From Streptomyces sp. NBC_01591 (GTDB taxonomy: Bacteria; Actinomycetota; Actinomycetes; Streptomycetales; Streptomycetaceae), in contig NZ_CP109327.1 in the NCBI RefSeq assembly GCF_035918155.1, positions 5,456,001 to 5,520,000 of the forward strand: a DNA stretch of 64,000 bases, written 5' to 3'. A program made the translations under genes and the position numbers. How positions within the stretch are numbered: position 1 is the first letter of the stretch; each line of letters begins with the position of its first letter. The notes beneath the pieces are model-generated. The model searched no databases. It had not been told where the DNA came from and saw nothing but the letters and a program-made list of their open reading frames with translations. Of this stretch, positions 35,001 through 43,774 are shown piece by piece.

Positions 35001-35672
35001 ATGGACTGGCAGGCGTGGCACGACGCATACGATGCGCCCGATTCGTGGTTGGCGCGGCGGCTGCGGGCCGTCGAGGACCGGATCCGGGACGCCCTGGACA
35101 CCGCACCCCCCGGGCCGCTGCGGGCGATCAGCGTGTGCGCCGGCCAGGGACGCGACCTCGTCGGTGTGCTGGCGGACCACCCCCGGCGCGACGACCTCCG
35201 GGCCCGACTGGTGGAGCTTGACCCCGGAAACACCGCGCTGGCAAGGGAGTTGGCCCGCAATGCAGGGCTTACGCAGGTGGATGTGGTGACAGGCGACGCC
35301 TCGCTCATCGATCACTACCTCGATCTGGCACCGGCCGATCTCGTGCTGGTCTGCGGTGTGTTCGGCAACATCGTCGACGCCGACATCGAGCGCACCATCG
35401 ACACTTGCACCCGGCTGTGCAGGCCCGGCGGCACCGTCGTCTGGACGCGGAACCGCGCCGCGCCCGACCGGGTGCCGCTGGTCTGTGGCTGGTTCGAGGA
35501 GCGCGGCTTCGAGCGACAGTGGCTGTCCGAACCGGACGCGGGGTACGGCGTCGGTGCACACCGCTTCACCGGTGAGCCGCGCGAACTCGCGTCGGGGCAC
35601 CGGATGTTCGACTTCGTCGGGTACGACGTGCTCAAGGCTGCGCGGGCGGACGGCCGGGCCGCGAGGCACTGA
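35001..35672 (+). CDS. Class I SAM-dependent methyltransferase
   Basis: In this 223-aa protein the SAM-binding region lies near residues 40-110: a strand and glycine loop AISVCAGQGRDLVGVL, an acidic strand end LVELDPGNTALARE, then DVVTGDASLIDHY and ADLVLVCGVFGNI. The rest (RPGGTVVWTRNRAAPD, FVGYDVLKAAR) matches small-molecule methyltransferases. Cys in place of the usual first Gly (VCAGQG) is seen in relatives. The substrate is not predictable. Confidence 0.85.
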   Translation: MDWQAWHDAYDAPDSWLARRLRAVEDRIRDALDTAPPGPLRAISVCAGQGRDLVGVLADHPRRDDLRARLVELDPGNTALARELARNAGLTQVDVVTGDASLIDHYLDLAPADLVLVCGVFGNIVDADIERTIDTCTRLCRPGGTVVWTRNRAAPDRVPLVCGWFEERGFERQWLSEPDAGYGVGAHRFTGEPRELASGHRMFDFVGYDVLKAARADGRAARH

Positions 35673-35819
35673 GGCACCGCACCGTACCGCACCGAACCGG
35701 CCCGCTTCGGCGCACCGCCGCGACCGACCCGGCCGACCAGACCGATCCGGGCACAGAGTGTCGGGTGGGCCGGGGTGCACTCTTCCTAACGTGAGTGTCC
35801 GTAAGGGAAGGAGGCCGGG

Positions 35820-36686
35820 GTGCTGGAGAAGCTGAACCAGGCCATGGAGTACATCGAGTGTCGTCTCGACCAGCGGATCGAACCGGCCGAGCTGGCCCGG
35901 ATCGCCATGACGTCGGAGTACCACTTCCGGCGGATGTTCTCCGCGCTGGCCGGGATGCCGCTGTCGGAGTACGTCCGGCGCAGGCGGCTGACGCTCGCGG
36001 GCGCCGAGGTGCTGAATGGGGAGCGGACGCTGCTGGAGGTCGCCGTGCGTTACGGCTACTCCTCGGGCGAGGCGTTCGCCCGGGCGTTCCGTGCCATGCA
36101 CGGCGTCGGTCCGGGCGAGGCCCGGCGGGCCGGTGCGGTTCTGCGGTCCCAGCCCCGGATGTCCTTCCGTCTCGTGGTCGAAGGGAGCAGCAGCATGGAG
36201 TACCGGATCGTGACGAAGGAAGAGTTCCGTGTGGTGGGCAAGAAGGCGCGGGTTCCCCTCGTGCACGAGGGGGTCAACCCGGCCATCGCCGAGTTCATCC
36301 GGGGCATCGACAAGGAGACCGTGGCGCGCATCGCGGCGCTGTCCGATCAGCAGCCCGAGGGCATCGTCCAGGTGAGCGACAACCTCGCGGAGAACCGTGC
36401 GGAGGGGACCGAACTCGACTATTACCACGCCGTGGTGACGGGTGCGGAGGCGCCCGATGGCCTGGATGTGCTGGTGGTCGCGGCGGGCACCTGGGCCGTC
36501 TTCGAGAACTCCGGGCCCTTCCCCGAGGCGCTCCAGTACCTGTGGCGGGACGTGTTCACCCAGTGGTTCCCGTCCAATCCGTACCGGAGCAGGCCCGGTC
36601 CCGAGATCCTGCGGGTCCGGCCGTCACCGGTCGCGGGGGAGAGCGCGGCGGAGCTGTGGATCCCGGTGGAGCCGGACGCCGCCTGA
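35820..36686 (+). CDS. AraC-family regulator with GyrI-like effector domain
   Basis: This 288-aa protein has Rob/SoxS-like organisation. Two N-terminal helix-turn-helices fill residues 1-100 (ELARIAMTSEYHFRRMFSAL and EVAVRYGYSSGEAFARAFRA). A GyrI-like small-molecule-binding domain follows (about 125-288, MEYRIVTKEEFRVVGKKARV, and WFPSNPYRSRPGPEILRVRP near the end). Such proteins usually activate genes in answer to a bound ligand. The GTG at 35820 is preceded by GGAAGGAGG. The target is unknown. Confidence 0.92.
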   Translation: MLEKLNQAMEYIECRLDQRIEPAELARIAMTSEYHFRRMFSALAGMPLSEYVRRRRLTLAGAEVLNGERTLLEVAVRYGYSSGEAFARAFRAMHGVGPGEARRAGAVLRSQPRMSFRLVVEGSSSMEYRIVTKEEFRVVGKKARVPLVHEGVNPAIAEFIRGIDKETVARIAALSDQQPEGIVQVSDNLAENRAEGTELDYYHAVVTGAEAPDGLDVLVVAAGTWAVFENSGPFPEALQYLWRDVFTQWFPSNPYRSRPGPEILRVRPSPVAGESAAELWIPVEPDAA

Positions 36687-36826
36687 CAGCCCTGGGCCTG
36701 ACGGCTTGAAACCGCCCCTTGTGGGGACCCCTCCAGTGCGCCAACATGCGCATGTCAAATCCGAAGGGAACTTCGGTGGGCAGGGGCCATCAGGACCCTG
36801 CCCAGGTCACTTGAGGGGACCCCCAC

Positions 36827-37687
36827 ATGAAGAAGCCTCTCGTCGGTGCGCTGTTCGCTGTCCTGCTCCTCGGGGCAGGCGTCGCGCCCGCAACCGCGTC
36901 AACCGGCCACGAAGCGGCGGCGCCCAGCACGGTCAAGGAGAAGGCCAGGCCCAAGGCGGTCAACTTCGCCGGGACCGTGGCGCTCAGCAACTGTTCCGGC
37001 TCCGTCGTCCGCACCCCCGACTCCCAGCCCGACGACCCCGCGCTCGTGCTCTCCAACGGGCACTGCATGGAGACGGGATTCCCGGGCCCCGGTGAGGTCG
37101 TGTTCGACCAGCCGTCCACCCGTAGCTTCACCCTGCTGAACGCCTCGGGCAGCGGCGTCGGCACCCTGCGGGCCAGCAAGATCGCGTACGGGACGATGAC
37201 CGACACCGACATATCGGTGTACGAACTCACCAGCACCTACGCCGAGATCGAGGGCGACTACGGCATCAAGGCGCTGGAGCTCAACACCGCGCACCCGGTC
37301 CAGGGCACCGCGATCACCGTCGTGTCCGGCTACTGGAAGCGCACGTACTCCTGCAACGTCGACGGCTTCGTCTACCGCCTCAAGGAAGGGGAGTGGACCT
37401 GGAAGGACTCGGTCCGCTACACCTCCGCCTGCCAGACCATCGGCGGTACGTCCGGCTCCCCGGTGATCGACAACGCGACCGGCAAGGTCGTCGCCGTCAA
37501 CAACACCGGAAACGAGGACGGCCAGGAGTGCACGGACAACAACCCGTGCGAGGTCGACGAGGACGGCAATGTGACGGTGCGCGAGGGCATCAACTACGCC
37601 CAGGAGACGTACGGCATCGTGCCGTGCATCGGCACCGGCAACAAGTTCGACCTCGACCGTGCGGGGTGTGCCCTGCCCAAGCCGTGA
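36827..37687 (+). CDS. Secreted trypsin-like serine protease
   Basis: The 286-aa protein has a clear signal peptide (MKKPLVGALFAVLLLGAGVA, cleavage near TASTG). The S1-type fold is indicated by His79 (LSNGHC), Asp128 (TDTDISVYEL) and Ser209 (IGGTSGSPV). Cys pairs (NCSGS/GHC, SCNV/ACQT, ECTD/PCEV) suggest several disulfides. After the catalytic region is a Cys-containing acidic segment (CTDNNPCEVDEDGN) that may bind calcium. It would be released outside the cell as part of extracellular proteolysis. Hairpins follow at 37681-37698 and 37708-37751. Confidence 0.92.
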   Translation: MKKPLVGALFAVLLLGAGVAPATASTGHEAAAPSTVKEKARPKAVNFAGTVALSNCSGSVVRTPDSQPDDPALVLSNGHCMETGFPGPGEVVFDQPSTRSFTLLNASGSGVGTLRASKIAYGTMTDTDISVYELTSTYAEIEGDYGIKALELNTAHPVQGTAITVVSGYWKRTYSCNVDGFVYRLKEGEWTWKDSVRYTSACQTIGGTSGSPVIDNATGKVVAVNNTGNEDGQECTDNNPCEVDEDGNVTVREGINYAQETYGIVPCIGTGNKFDLDRAGCALPKP

Positions 37688-37707
37688 CAGGTCACGGCTG
37701 TTGAACC

Positions 37708-37751
37708 CGTCGCCGCCGCGATGCCCGACACCGGGCATCGCGGCGGCGACG
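37708..37751. terminator. Strong hairpin between the protease gene and the TetR gene
   Basis: A 20-bp perfect stem (CGTCGCCGCCGCGATGCCCG and its complement) with a 4-base loop lies between convergent genes. A smaller perfect hairpin (GCCGTGAC-AG-GTCACGGC, 37681-37698) overlaps the protease stop. Confidence 0.9.
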
Positions 37752-37778
37752 CGTGTTTCACGGTTCGCGGTTCGCGGT

Positions 37779-38612
37779 TCATGGCGTCGTCGTGCGGCCG
37801 ATCGCCGTCTCGATCCCGTCGAGCAGTACCCCGAGACCGACGTCGAACATCTCCCGGGCCTCTCGCTCCAGGTACGGCACCGCCTCCTCGCCGGGAGCCG
37901 ACGCCGACGCCGACGCCGGTGGCTGCGGGGCGGACCCGGTCTCCATCGCCATCAGGCTCGGATAGCGGTCCGCGAAGTCGGGCGCCACCTCGCCCAGCAG
38001 TGCCGAGCGGGCCAACCACCACTCCTCGTCGGATTCGCCCGTCGCCGCCGCGGCCTGCCGCGCCTCGGCGACCGTGCCGGCGCAGCCGCGAACGAAGTGG
38101 GACAGCGTGCCGACCAGCCGCCGCAGCAGGTGCGCTTCGAGGCCGGTCGCGGTCAGCAGGCGTACGAGGGTGTCCAGCCCCGCGTACTCGTGCGGGCCGA
38201 GGACCGGGCGGGCCTGGGAGACCTGGAGCACCCAGGGGTGGCGGAGGTGGAATTCGAGTGTGTCCCGCGCCCAATCGGTCAGCCCTGCCCGCCAGTTGCC
38301 GGTGCCTTCGTACTCCGTGGTCAGCTCGGCGTGGACCGCGTCGTACATCAGGTCCAGCAGCTCGCCCTTGCTGGGGACGTAGGTGTAGAGCGCCATCGCG
38401 GTACGGCCGAGCCGCTCGCCCACCGCGCGCATCGAGAGCGCGGCCATGCCGTCCTCGTCCGCGACGGCGATCGCGGCGGTCACGATCGCGTCGACGCTCA
38501 GCCCCGGTCTGGGGCCGGGACCGGGGCGCCGGCCCCGCTGCTCGGGCCGGTCGGCGCGCCACAGCAGGGACATCGAACGGCGGGCGTCGCCCTGTCCGGC
38601 AAAGACCACCAC
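37779..38612 (-). CDS. TetR-family regulator divergent from the siderophore-interacting gene
   Basis: The protein is 277 aa from GTG 38610-38612, chosen because AAGGAG lies six bases upstream. Starting at ATG 38571-38573 would give 264 aa. The N-terminal DNA-binding domain reads LSVDAIVTAAIAVADEDGMA, then LSMRAVGERLGRTAMALYTY. The C-terminal TetR_C_1-like part follows, with an Ala/Ser/Pro linker (PQPPASASASAPGEE). It shares a promoter region with the flavoreductase gene, where two TTACGSCRTAA-type sites lie, so it probably controls both genes. Confidence 0.92.
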   Translation of the reverse strand: MVVFAGQGDARRSMSLLWRADRPEQRGRRPGPGPRPGLSVDAIVTAAIAVADEDGMAALSMRAVGERLGRTAMALYTYVPSKGELLDLMYDAVHAELTTEYEGTGNWRAGLTDWARDTLEFHLRHPWVLQVSQARPVLGPHEYAGLDTLVRLLTATGLEAHLLRRLVGTLSHFVRGCAGTVAEARQAAAATGESDEEWWLARSALLGEVAPDFADRYPSLMAMETGSAPQPPASASASAPGEEAVPYLEREAREMFDVGLGVLLDGIETAIGRTTTP

Positions 38613-38622
38613 TTGCGACTCC

Positions 38623-38667
38623 TTACGCCGTAAAGTAACTTCGCCCGGGTAATTCCTTACGGCATAA
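38623..38667. promoter_or_regulatory. Pair of TetR-type operator sites between divergent genes
   Basis: TTACGCCGTAA (38623-38633) and TTACGGCATAA (38657-38667) are near-inverted versions of each other, 34 bp centre to centre, in the gap between the TetR gene and the siderophore-interacting gene. The first is itself almost palindromic. They are the best candidates for binding by the adjacent TetR protein. Confidence 0.6.
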
Positions 38668-38696
38668 ACTATCAGTCGGAGAGGGCGGGAGCCGCG

Positions 38697-39533
38697 ATGG
38701 GGCAGGCGTTGACCGTGTCGTACGTACGGGTCGTCGGCGTGGAGCGGATCACTCCGCGGACGGCACGGGTCACCTTCACCGGGGACGCGCTGGCGGAGCT
38801 GATGGAGGACCGGCCCGACCAGCAGATGAAGCTCTGCTTCCCGAGGGAGGGGCAGGGGGTGCCCCGGCTGCCGGAGCCGGACGCCGACGACACGTACGGC
38901 ATGCGGTGGTACGAGGCGTACCTCGCGATCCCCGAGCCCGAACGTCCGCTGATGCGGAGCTTCACCGTTCGCGCGTACGACCGTGGACCGGACGTGATGA
39001 CGGTCGACTTCGTGCTGCATGGCGACGAAGGGCCCGCCGCCCGCTGGGGCCGGGGCGCGCGACCCGGCGATGTGCTCGGCATGGTCGGCCCGTCGTCGCT
39101 GTACGCCCGGCCGCTGCCCGCCGCCGACTGGCTGCTGCTGGCCGGCGACGAGACGGCGCTCCCCGCGATCGGGACCCTGCTGGAGTCCCTGCCGGCCGGG
39201 GCGCGGGCGCTCGCCTGGGTCGAGGTCGCCGACGCGGCGGAGGAGCAGCCGCTCGGCTCGCCCGGTGACGTGGCCGTCCACTGGGTGCACCGGGACCGGG
39301 GCGGGTCGTTGCCCGACGCGGTGCGGGCGGCCCGGCTGCCCGCCGGGCCCGGGGCCGCGTGGCTGGCCGGTGAGGCCGGGGCGGTGCGGGCCCTGCGCCG
39401 CCATCTGGTCGAGGAGCGCGGGCTGCCCAGGGCGGCCGTGGAGTTCAGCGGCTACTGGCGGCGCAGCCTCACCCAGGACGACGCCCCGACCGAGGAGGAC
39501 CTGGCCTGGGCGAAGGAGCAGGCGGGGGAGTGA
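38697..39533 (+). CDS. Siderophore-interacting protein (NADPH-dependent ferric-siderophore reductase)
   Basis: The 278-aa FAD-binding protein is of the ViuB/SIP family. RSFTVRAYD is the flavin-binding block, VDFVLHGDEGPAARWG is the following conserved segment, LAGDETALPAIGTLLE is the NAD(P)-domain motif, and AVEFSGYWRRSLTQDD is the typical C-terminal signature. It releases iron from ferric siderophores by reduction in the cytoplasm. It is divergent from a TetR gene rather than under an obvious iron box, so control may be by that regulator. Confidence 0.94.
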   Translation: MGQALTVSYVRVVGVERITPRTARVTFTGDALAELMEDRPDQQMKLCFPREGQGVPRLPEPDADDTYGMRWYEAYLAIPEPERPLMRSFTVRAYDRGPDVMTVDFVLHGDEGPAARWGRGARPGDVLGMVGPSSLYARPLPAADWLLLAGDETALPAIGTLLESLPAGARALAWVEVADAAEEQPLGSPGDVAVHWVHRDRGGSLPDAVRAARLPAGPGAAWLAGEAGAVRALRRHLVEERGLPRAAVEFSGYWRRSLTQDDAPTEEDLAWAKEQAGE

Positions 39534-39546
39534 GGGCCGGGATGCG

Positions 39547-41172
39547 CTACCCGGCAGCGCGCCCCGTTCCCCGGACGGACCGGCCCGCCAGTTCCTGGGT
39601 CCGGCGGCCGTCCTCGATGACGAAGCGGCCGTCGATCAGTACGTGCGGGATGCCGACCGGCAACGTACGCGGCTCAGCGAACGTGGAGCCCGCCGCCACC
39701 GTCCCCGGGTCGAAGAGGACCAGGTCGGCCCGGTAGCCCTCGCGGACGTACCCGCGGTCGGTCAGGCGCAGCCGCCGCGCCGGGCGCGAGGTGAGGTGGG
39801 TGACGCACTCCTCCAGCGACAGGGTGCCCAACTCCCGTACGTAACGGCCGAGATACTGCGGGAACGTGCCGTAGGCGCGCGGGTGCGGCTTGTCGCCCTG
39901 GAGGATGCCGTCGCTGCCTCCGGTGTGGACCCGGTGGCGCATGATCTGCCGCACGTTCTCCTCGTGGCCCACGTGCTGGAGGATCGTGGAGCCGAGCCGG
40001 TCCTCGACGAGGAGCCTGCGCGCGGTCACCCAGGGCGCCTCGCCGCGCAGCCGGGCGGACTCGGCCACCGTGCGTCCCACATGGTCGGCGAGAGCGGGCA
40101 CGCCGACCCCGGAGATCTCGATCGTGTCCCACTCGATCGGCACGCCGTGGCAGCCGTCCGAGCCCAGTACCTCCATGTGGTGCCGGATCCGTTCCGCCGT
40201 CGCGTCGTCCGCGAGCCGGGTGAGCACCGACTCGGGGCCGCCCTCGCCCGCCCAGCTCGGCAGCATCGCGACGAGGGTCGTGCAGCCGGGGGTGTACGGG
40301 TAGGTGTCGAGGGAGATGTCGGCGCCCGCGTCGAGGGCGTGGTCGAGCAGGGCGAGCAGATCGGGGGCCTTGCCCTTGTTCACGCCGAAGTTCATGGTGG
40401 CGTGGGCGAGATGGAGGGCGCAGCCCGCGTTCCTGGTGAGCTGCACCATCTCCTCGTACGCGCCGAGCGCGCCCGCCCCGTACGAGCGGTGGTGCGGGCA
40501 GTAGTAGCCGTTGTGCTCGGCCACCACCCGGCACAGTTCGGTGAGTTCGGCGTCGTTCGCGTACATGCCGGGGGTGTACGTGAGCCCGGAGGACATGCCG
40601 ACCGCGCCTTCCGCCATGCCCTGGGCGACGAGTTCCTTCATCCGGGTCAGCTCGGCCTCGGTGGCGGGGCGGTCCTCCCAGCCCACCGCGTACATCCGGA
40701 CCGTGCCCTGCGGGATGAGGTAGGCGGCGTTGACCGCGATGCCCCGGCCGTCGAAGTTGCGGTCCAGCCGGTCGAGGTATTCGCCGACCGTGCGCCAGTC
40801 GAAGTCGATGTCGTCGCCGTTGCCGTTCCAGCCGGTGATGGACCGGCGGACCTCGGCGAGTGTCCGGTCGTCGACCGGGGCGTACGACAGGCCGTCCTGA
40901 CCGAGGACTTCGAGCGTGACGCCCTGCGCGGCCTTGGCGCTGTGGTCCGGATCGCGGAGCAGCGCGAGATCGCTGTGCGCGTGCATGTCGATGAAGCCGG
41001 GCGAGAGGGCGAGCCCGTCGGCGTCGAGCGTGCGGCGGGCGGAGGGGCGCGGGCCGGGGGAGCCCTCGGGGCGGATCTCGGCGATCCGGCCGTCGGCGAT
41101 GGCCACATCGGCACGGTGACCGGGGCTGCCGGTGCCGTCGACGACATGGGCGTTGCGGATGACCAGGTCCAT
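39547..41172 (-). CDS. N-acyl-D-amino-acid deacylase (D-aminoacylase)
   Basis: This 541-aa amidohydrolase removes acyl groups from N-acyl-D-amino acids, giving free D-amino acids. The metal site FIDMHAHSDLALL is near residues 60-72. Other blocks are MSSGLTYTPGMYANDAELTEL, GYYCPHHRSYG, HLAHATMNFG and the C-terminal TGGSDGILQGDKPHPRAYGTF. It follows the PLP deaminase gene on the same strand after 119 bp. That gap contains a dispersed repeat, so transcription may pass through or restart. ATG 41170-41172 has GGAG five bases upstream. Confidence 0.92.
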   Translation of the reverse strand: MDLVIRNAHVVDGTGSPGHRADVAIADGRIAEIRPEGSPGPRPSARRTLDADGLALSPGFIDMHAHSDLALLRDPDHSAKAAQGVTLEVLGQDGLSYAPVDDRTLAEVRRSITGWNGNGDDIDFDWRTVGEYLDRLDRNFDGRGIAVNAAYLIPQGTVRMYAVGWEDRPATEAELTRMKELVAQGMAEGAVGMSSGLTYTPGMYANDAELTELCRVVAEHNGYYCPHHRSYGAGALGAYEEMVQLTRNAGCALHLAHATMNFGVNKGKAPDLLALLDHALDAGADISLDTYPYTPGCTTLVAMLPSWAGEGGPESVLTRLADDATAERIRHHMEVLGSDGCHGVPIEWDTIEISGVGVPALADHVGRTVAESARLRGEAPWVTARRLLVEDRLGSTILQHVGHEENVRQIMRHRVHTGGSDGILQGDKPHPRAYGTFPQYLGRYVRELGTLSLEECVTHLTSRPARRLRLTDRGYVREGYRADLVLFDPGTVAAGSTFAEPRTLPVGIPHVLIDGRFVIEDGRRTQELAGRSVRGTGRAAG

Positions 41173-41185
41173 GGGGGCTCCAATT

Positions 41186-41280
41186 CAAGCCCCTTCGGCG
41201 ATTGAGGAGCGGGGGTCCGGGGGCGGAGCCCCCGGTTACGGGAAGGGGCGGGGAGGGGAAAAGCCCCGCAGGGCAGCTCC
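41186..41280. repeat. Dispersed GC-rich intergenic repeat with hairpin
   Basis: This block between the deaminase and D-aminoacylase genes includes CGGCGATTGAGGAGCGGGGG and a perfect hairpin CCGGGGGCGGAGCCCCCGG (41217-41235), then GGAAGGGGCGGGGAGGGG. I recognise this as a repeat common between Streptomyces genes. It may act as a terminator or attenuator inside the gene pair. Confidence 0.7.
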
Positions 41281-41291
41281 CCCCGCAGGCA

Positions 41292-42575
41292 TCAGAAGAA
41301 GGTGCGGATGTAGTCCGTGACCGTCCCATCCGCCGTGACCAGCGGAATCAGCTGCCACTTGTCGAAGCTCGTGCACGGATGCGACAGGCCCATCCCCACC
41401 CAGTCACCGACCTCCAGCTCCGCGCCCGGCTCCGTACGCACCCACGTGTGCTGGTCCGACAGACCGCTGACCGAGATACCCGCCGCGGGCCGGACCGCGC
41501 CGTCCCGGCCGGACCGCACGACCTGCGCCTTGGGCAGGTCGAGGTCGTACGCCGCGTCCCGCTTCCCCGCGTTGAGGAACGCCTGCTCGGCCGACGGGCG
41601 CGACACGACCTGCGCCCACAGCCGGAAGGCGGGCTGCAGCGTCCCCTCCTCCGGCACCCGGTTGAACGGGGTCAGATGGCGGTAGTGGCCGTCGTCGTGC
41701 GAGACGTACGCCCCCGAGCGCAGCAGCTTCAGCACCGGCGCGGAGAGCTCCGGGAGCTCCGCGAACACTTCCGCCACCGCGTCGAACCACGCACTGCCGC
41801 CCGCACTGATCACGATCTGCTCGCCGGACGCCGCGAAGCGCCCCGTGAGGTCGAAGTCGACGGCCAGCGCGACGAGCCGGCGCAGCCACTCCCGTACCCG
41901 CTCGCCGGACGCGTCCGGCACCTCGCCCTCGTAACCGGCCACGCCCACCAGGCGCAGGGTCCCGGTCGCCGCCACCGCGTCGGCCACCGCCGCGCACTCG
42001 GCCTCGGTACGGACGCCGGTGCGCGCACCCTCGCCCGCGCCCAGTTCCACCACGACGTCGACGGCGCGGGAGGCGCCCGCCGCGCGCAGCGCCTCGTCCA
42101 TCAGCTCCACGCCGCGCACCGAGTCGACGTAGCAGATGAAGCGGAACTCCGGGTCGGAGTCCAGCTCGCCGGAGAGCCAGCGCAGGGCCGCGGCGTCGAC
42201 GAGCTCGTTGGCGAGGAAGATCCGCCGGATTCCGTACGCCCGGTAGACCCGCGCCTGGTGCGGCACGGCCGCGGTGATGCCCCAGGCGCCGTACTCCAGC
42301 TGGCGGGCGAAGAGCTGCGGGGACATGGAGGTCTTGCCGTGCGGGGCGAACGCGAGCCGGTGGCGCTCCGCGTACGTCTCCAGGAGGGCGAGGTTGTGCT
42401 CGACCGACTCGGCGGACAGGGCGAGCACCGGGGTGGTGAAGCCGCCCGTGAAGAGGTTGCGCCGCTCGGCGGCGAGGGCGCCGACGGTCAGGCCCTCCGC
42501 GTCGGGCGGGAGCGCCTTGAAGCGGTGGTCGACCAGCTCGTCGGCGAGTCCGGACACAGGACGGTCGGCGGCCAA
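41292..42575 (-). CDS. PLP-dependent amino acid deaminase (D-serine/D-threonine dehydratase-like)
   Basis: The 427-aa protein has an alanine-racemase-type barrel with the PLP lysine in FAPHGKTSMSPQLFARQLEY, plus a C-terminal beta domain with the metal-type VGMGLSHPCTSFDKW of D-serine dehydratases/D-threonine aldolases. It would turn D-serine or a related D-amino acid into a keto acid and ammonia through an enamine. I start it at TTG 42573-42575 because GAGGAGG lies five bases before it. The ATG at 42623 would put an operator-like palindrome inside the gene and has no good site. Neighbours (D-aminoacylase, RidA) support D-amino-acid use. Confidence 0.88.
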   Translation of the reverse strand: MAADRPVSGLADELVDHRFKALPPDAEGLTVGALAAERRNLFTGGFTTPVLALSAESVEHNLALLETYAERHRLAFAPHGKTSMSPQLFARQLEYGAWGITAAVPHQARVYRAYGIRRIFLANELVDAAALRWLSGELDSDPEFRFICYVDSVRGVELMDEALRAAGASRAVDVVVELGAGEGARTGVRTEAECAAVADAVAATGTLRLVGVAGYEGEVPDASGERVREWLRRLVALAVDFDLTGRFAASGEQIVISAGGSAWFDAVAEVFAELPELSAPVLKLLRSGAYVSHDDGHYRHLTPFNRVPEEGTLQPAFRLWAQVVSRPSAEQAFLNAGKRDAAYDLDLPKAQVVRSGRDGAVRPAAGISVSGLSDQHTWVRTEPGAELEVGDWVGMGLSHPCTSFDKWQLIPLVTADGTVTDYIRTFF

Positions 42576-42600
42576 GGGGGCCTCCTCGATCGAAGTCGTC

Positions 42601-42617
42601 GTTGCATCATGTGCAAC
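42601..42617. promoter_or_regulatory. Palindromic operator candidate (IclR target) in the divergent promoter
   Basis: GTTGCATCATGTGCAAC has perfect 6-bp arms (GTTGCA / TGCAAC) around TCATG. It lies 25 bp upstream of the TTG start of the deaminase and faces the divergent kinase-IclR-RidA genes. A weaker partner, TTGCGTATATCGC, lies at about 42623-42635. An IclR regulator encoded two genes away is the natural candidate to bind here. Confidence 0.6.
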
Positions 42618-42730
42618 ACCCATTGCGTATATCGCTTAACGCTGTCTAACATCCGAGCCGACGCCGGGTCAATGGCGTGCAACCCCCGCCACGCCCCGAA
42701 CCGCATCACCGAACCCGCGAGGAGCCCCGA

Positions 42731-43774
42731 GTGTCCGGAACCCCGGCCAGGACCGCCGACGCCGCCACGGCCGCCGAAGTCGTCTGCCTCGGCGAGTCCA
42801 TGGTGACGTTCCTGCCGTCGCAGCCCGGACGCCTCGCCGACGTACCCTCCTTCGGCCGCGGCATCGGCGGCGCCGAGTCCAATGTCGCCTGCGCGCTGGC
42901 CGCCGCCGGGCACCGGGCGGCCTGGGTCAGCCGGGTCGGCGAGGACGGCTTCGGCGACCACCTCGTCGAGGCGATCGCCGGCTACGGGGTCGACACCTCC
43001 GGCGTGCGGCGCGATCCGTCGCGCCCCACCGGGATCTACTTCCGCACCGCGACCGACCGGGCCGCCGATGTGCACGAGGTCGCCTACTACCGGGCCGGGT
43101 CCGCCGCGTCCGCGATGTCCCCGCGGAACATCCCGTACGGGACGCTGCCCGCGACCCGGGTCCTGCACCTGTCCGGCATCACCGCGGCGCTCTCCGCCGA
43201 CTGCCTGGCCCTGCTCCACGACCTCACCGCGCCCCGGCCGGGCCGCCCGCTGCTCTCCTTCGACGTCAACCACCGGCCGGGCCTGTGGCGCGACGCCGCC
43301 GCGTCCCCCGAGGTGCTCCTCGACCTGGCCCGCCGCAGCGACCTGGTCTTCGTCGGCGAGGACGAGGCGGAGGAGGCATGGGGGGTGACGGGCGCGGAGG
43401 CGATCCGCGCGGCGCTGCCGGAGCCGTCCGTACTGGTCGTGAAGCGGGGATCCGACGGAGCGACGGTCTTCTCCGGGGCCGAGAGCGTCACCACCGTCCC
43501 CGCCCTCCGCGTGGATGTCGTCGCCCCCGTCGGCGCGGGCGACGCCTTCGCCGCCGGGTTCCTCTCCGCGACCCTGCGCGACCTCCCCGTACGCGACCGC
43601 GTCCGGCACGGACACCTCATGGCCGCCGCCGTCCTCACCGTTCCCGGCGACCTCACCGTCCCACCGGCCCGCGCTCACGCCGACTCCTTTGCCGCACTGG
43701 ACGACGACGCCTGGGGGAGACTTCGTCTCGGCCCCGGGTGGACGGGGGACGACCAGGAGGTACGTACGACATGA
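42731..43774 (+). CDS. PfkB-family sugar kinase, 2-keto-3-deoxygluconate kinase-like
   Basis: The 347-aa protein starts at GTG 42731-42733 (VSGTPARTADAATAAEVVCL). Family signatures are GIGGAESNVACALAAAGHRA near the N-terminus and the catalytic DVVAPVGAGDAFAAGFLSA near residues 260-280. FDVNHRPGLWRD and VVKRGSDGATVF also fit KDG kinases. It would phosphorylate 2-keto-3-deoxygluconate or a similar keto sugar. The stop overlaps the IclR start (ATGA). How it relates to D-amino-acid genes is unclear; it could act on an aldol product. Confidence 0.9.
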   Translation: MSGTPARTADAATAAEVVCLGESMVTFLPSQPGRLADVPSFGRGIGGAESNVACALAAAGHRAAWVSRVGEDGFGDHLVEAIAGYGVDTSGVRRDPSRPTGIYFRTATDRAADVHEVAYYRAGSAASAMSPRNIPYGTLPATRVLHLSGITAALSADCLALLHDLTAPRPGRPLLSFDVNHRPGLWRDAAASPEVLLDLARRSDLVFVGEDEAEEAWGVTGAEAIRAALPEPSVLVVKRGSDGATVFSGAESVTTVPALRVDVVAPVGAGDAFAAGFLSATLRDLPVRDRVRHGHLMAAAVLTVPGDLTVPPARAHADSFAALDDDAWGRLRLGPGWTGDDQEVRTT

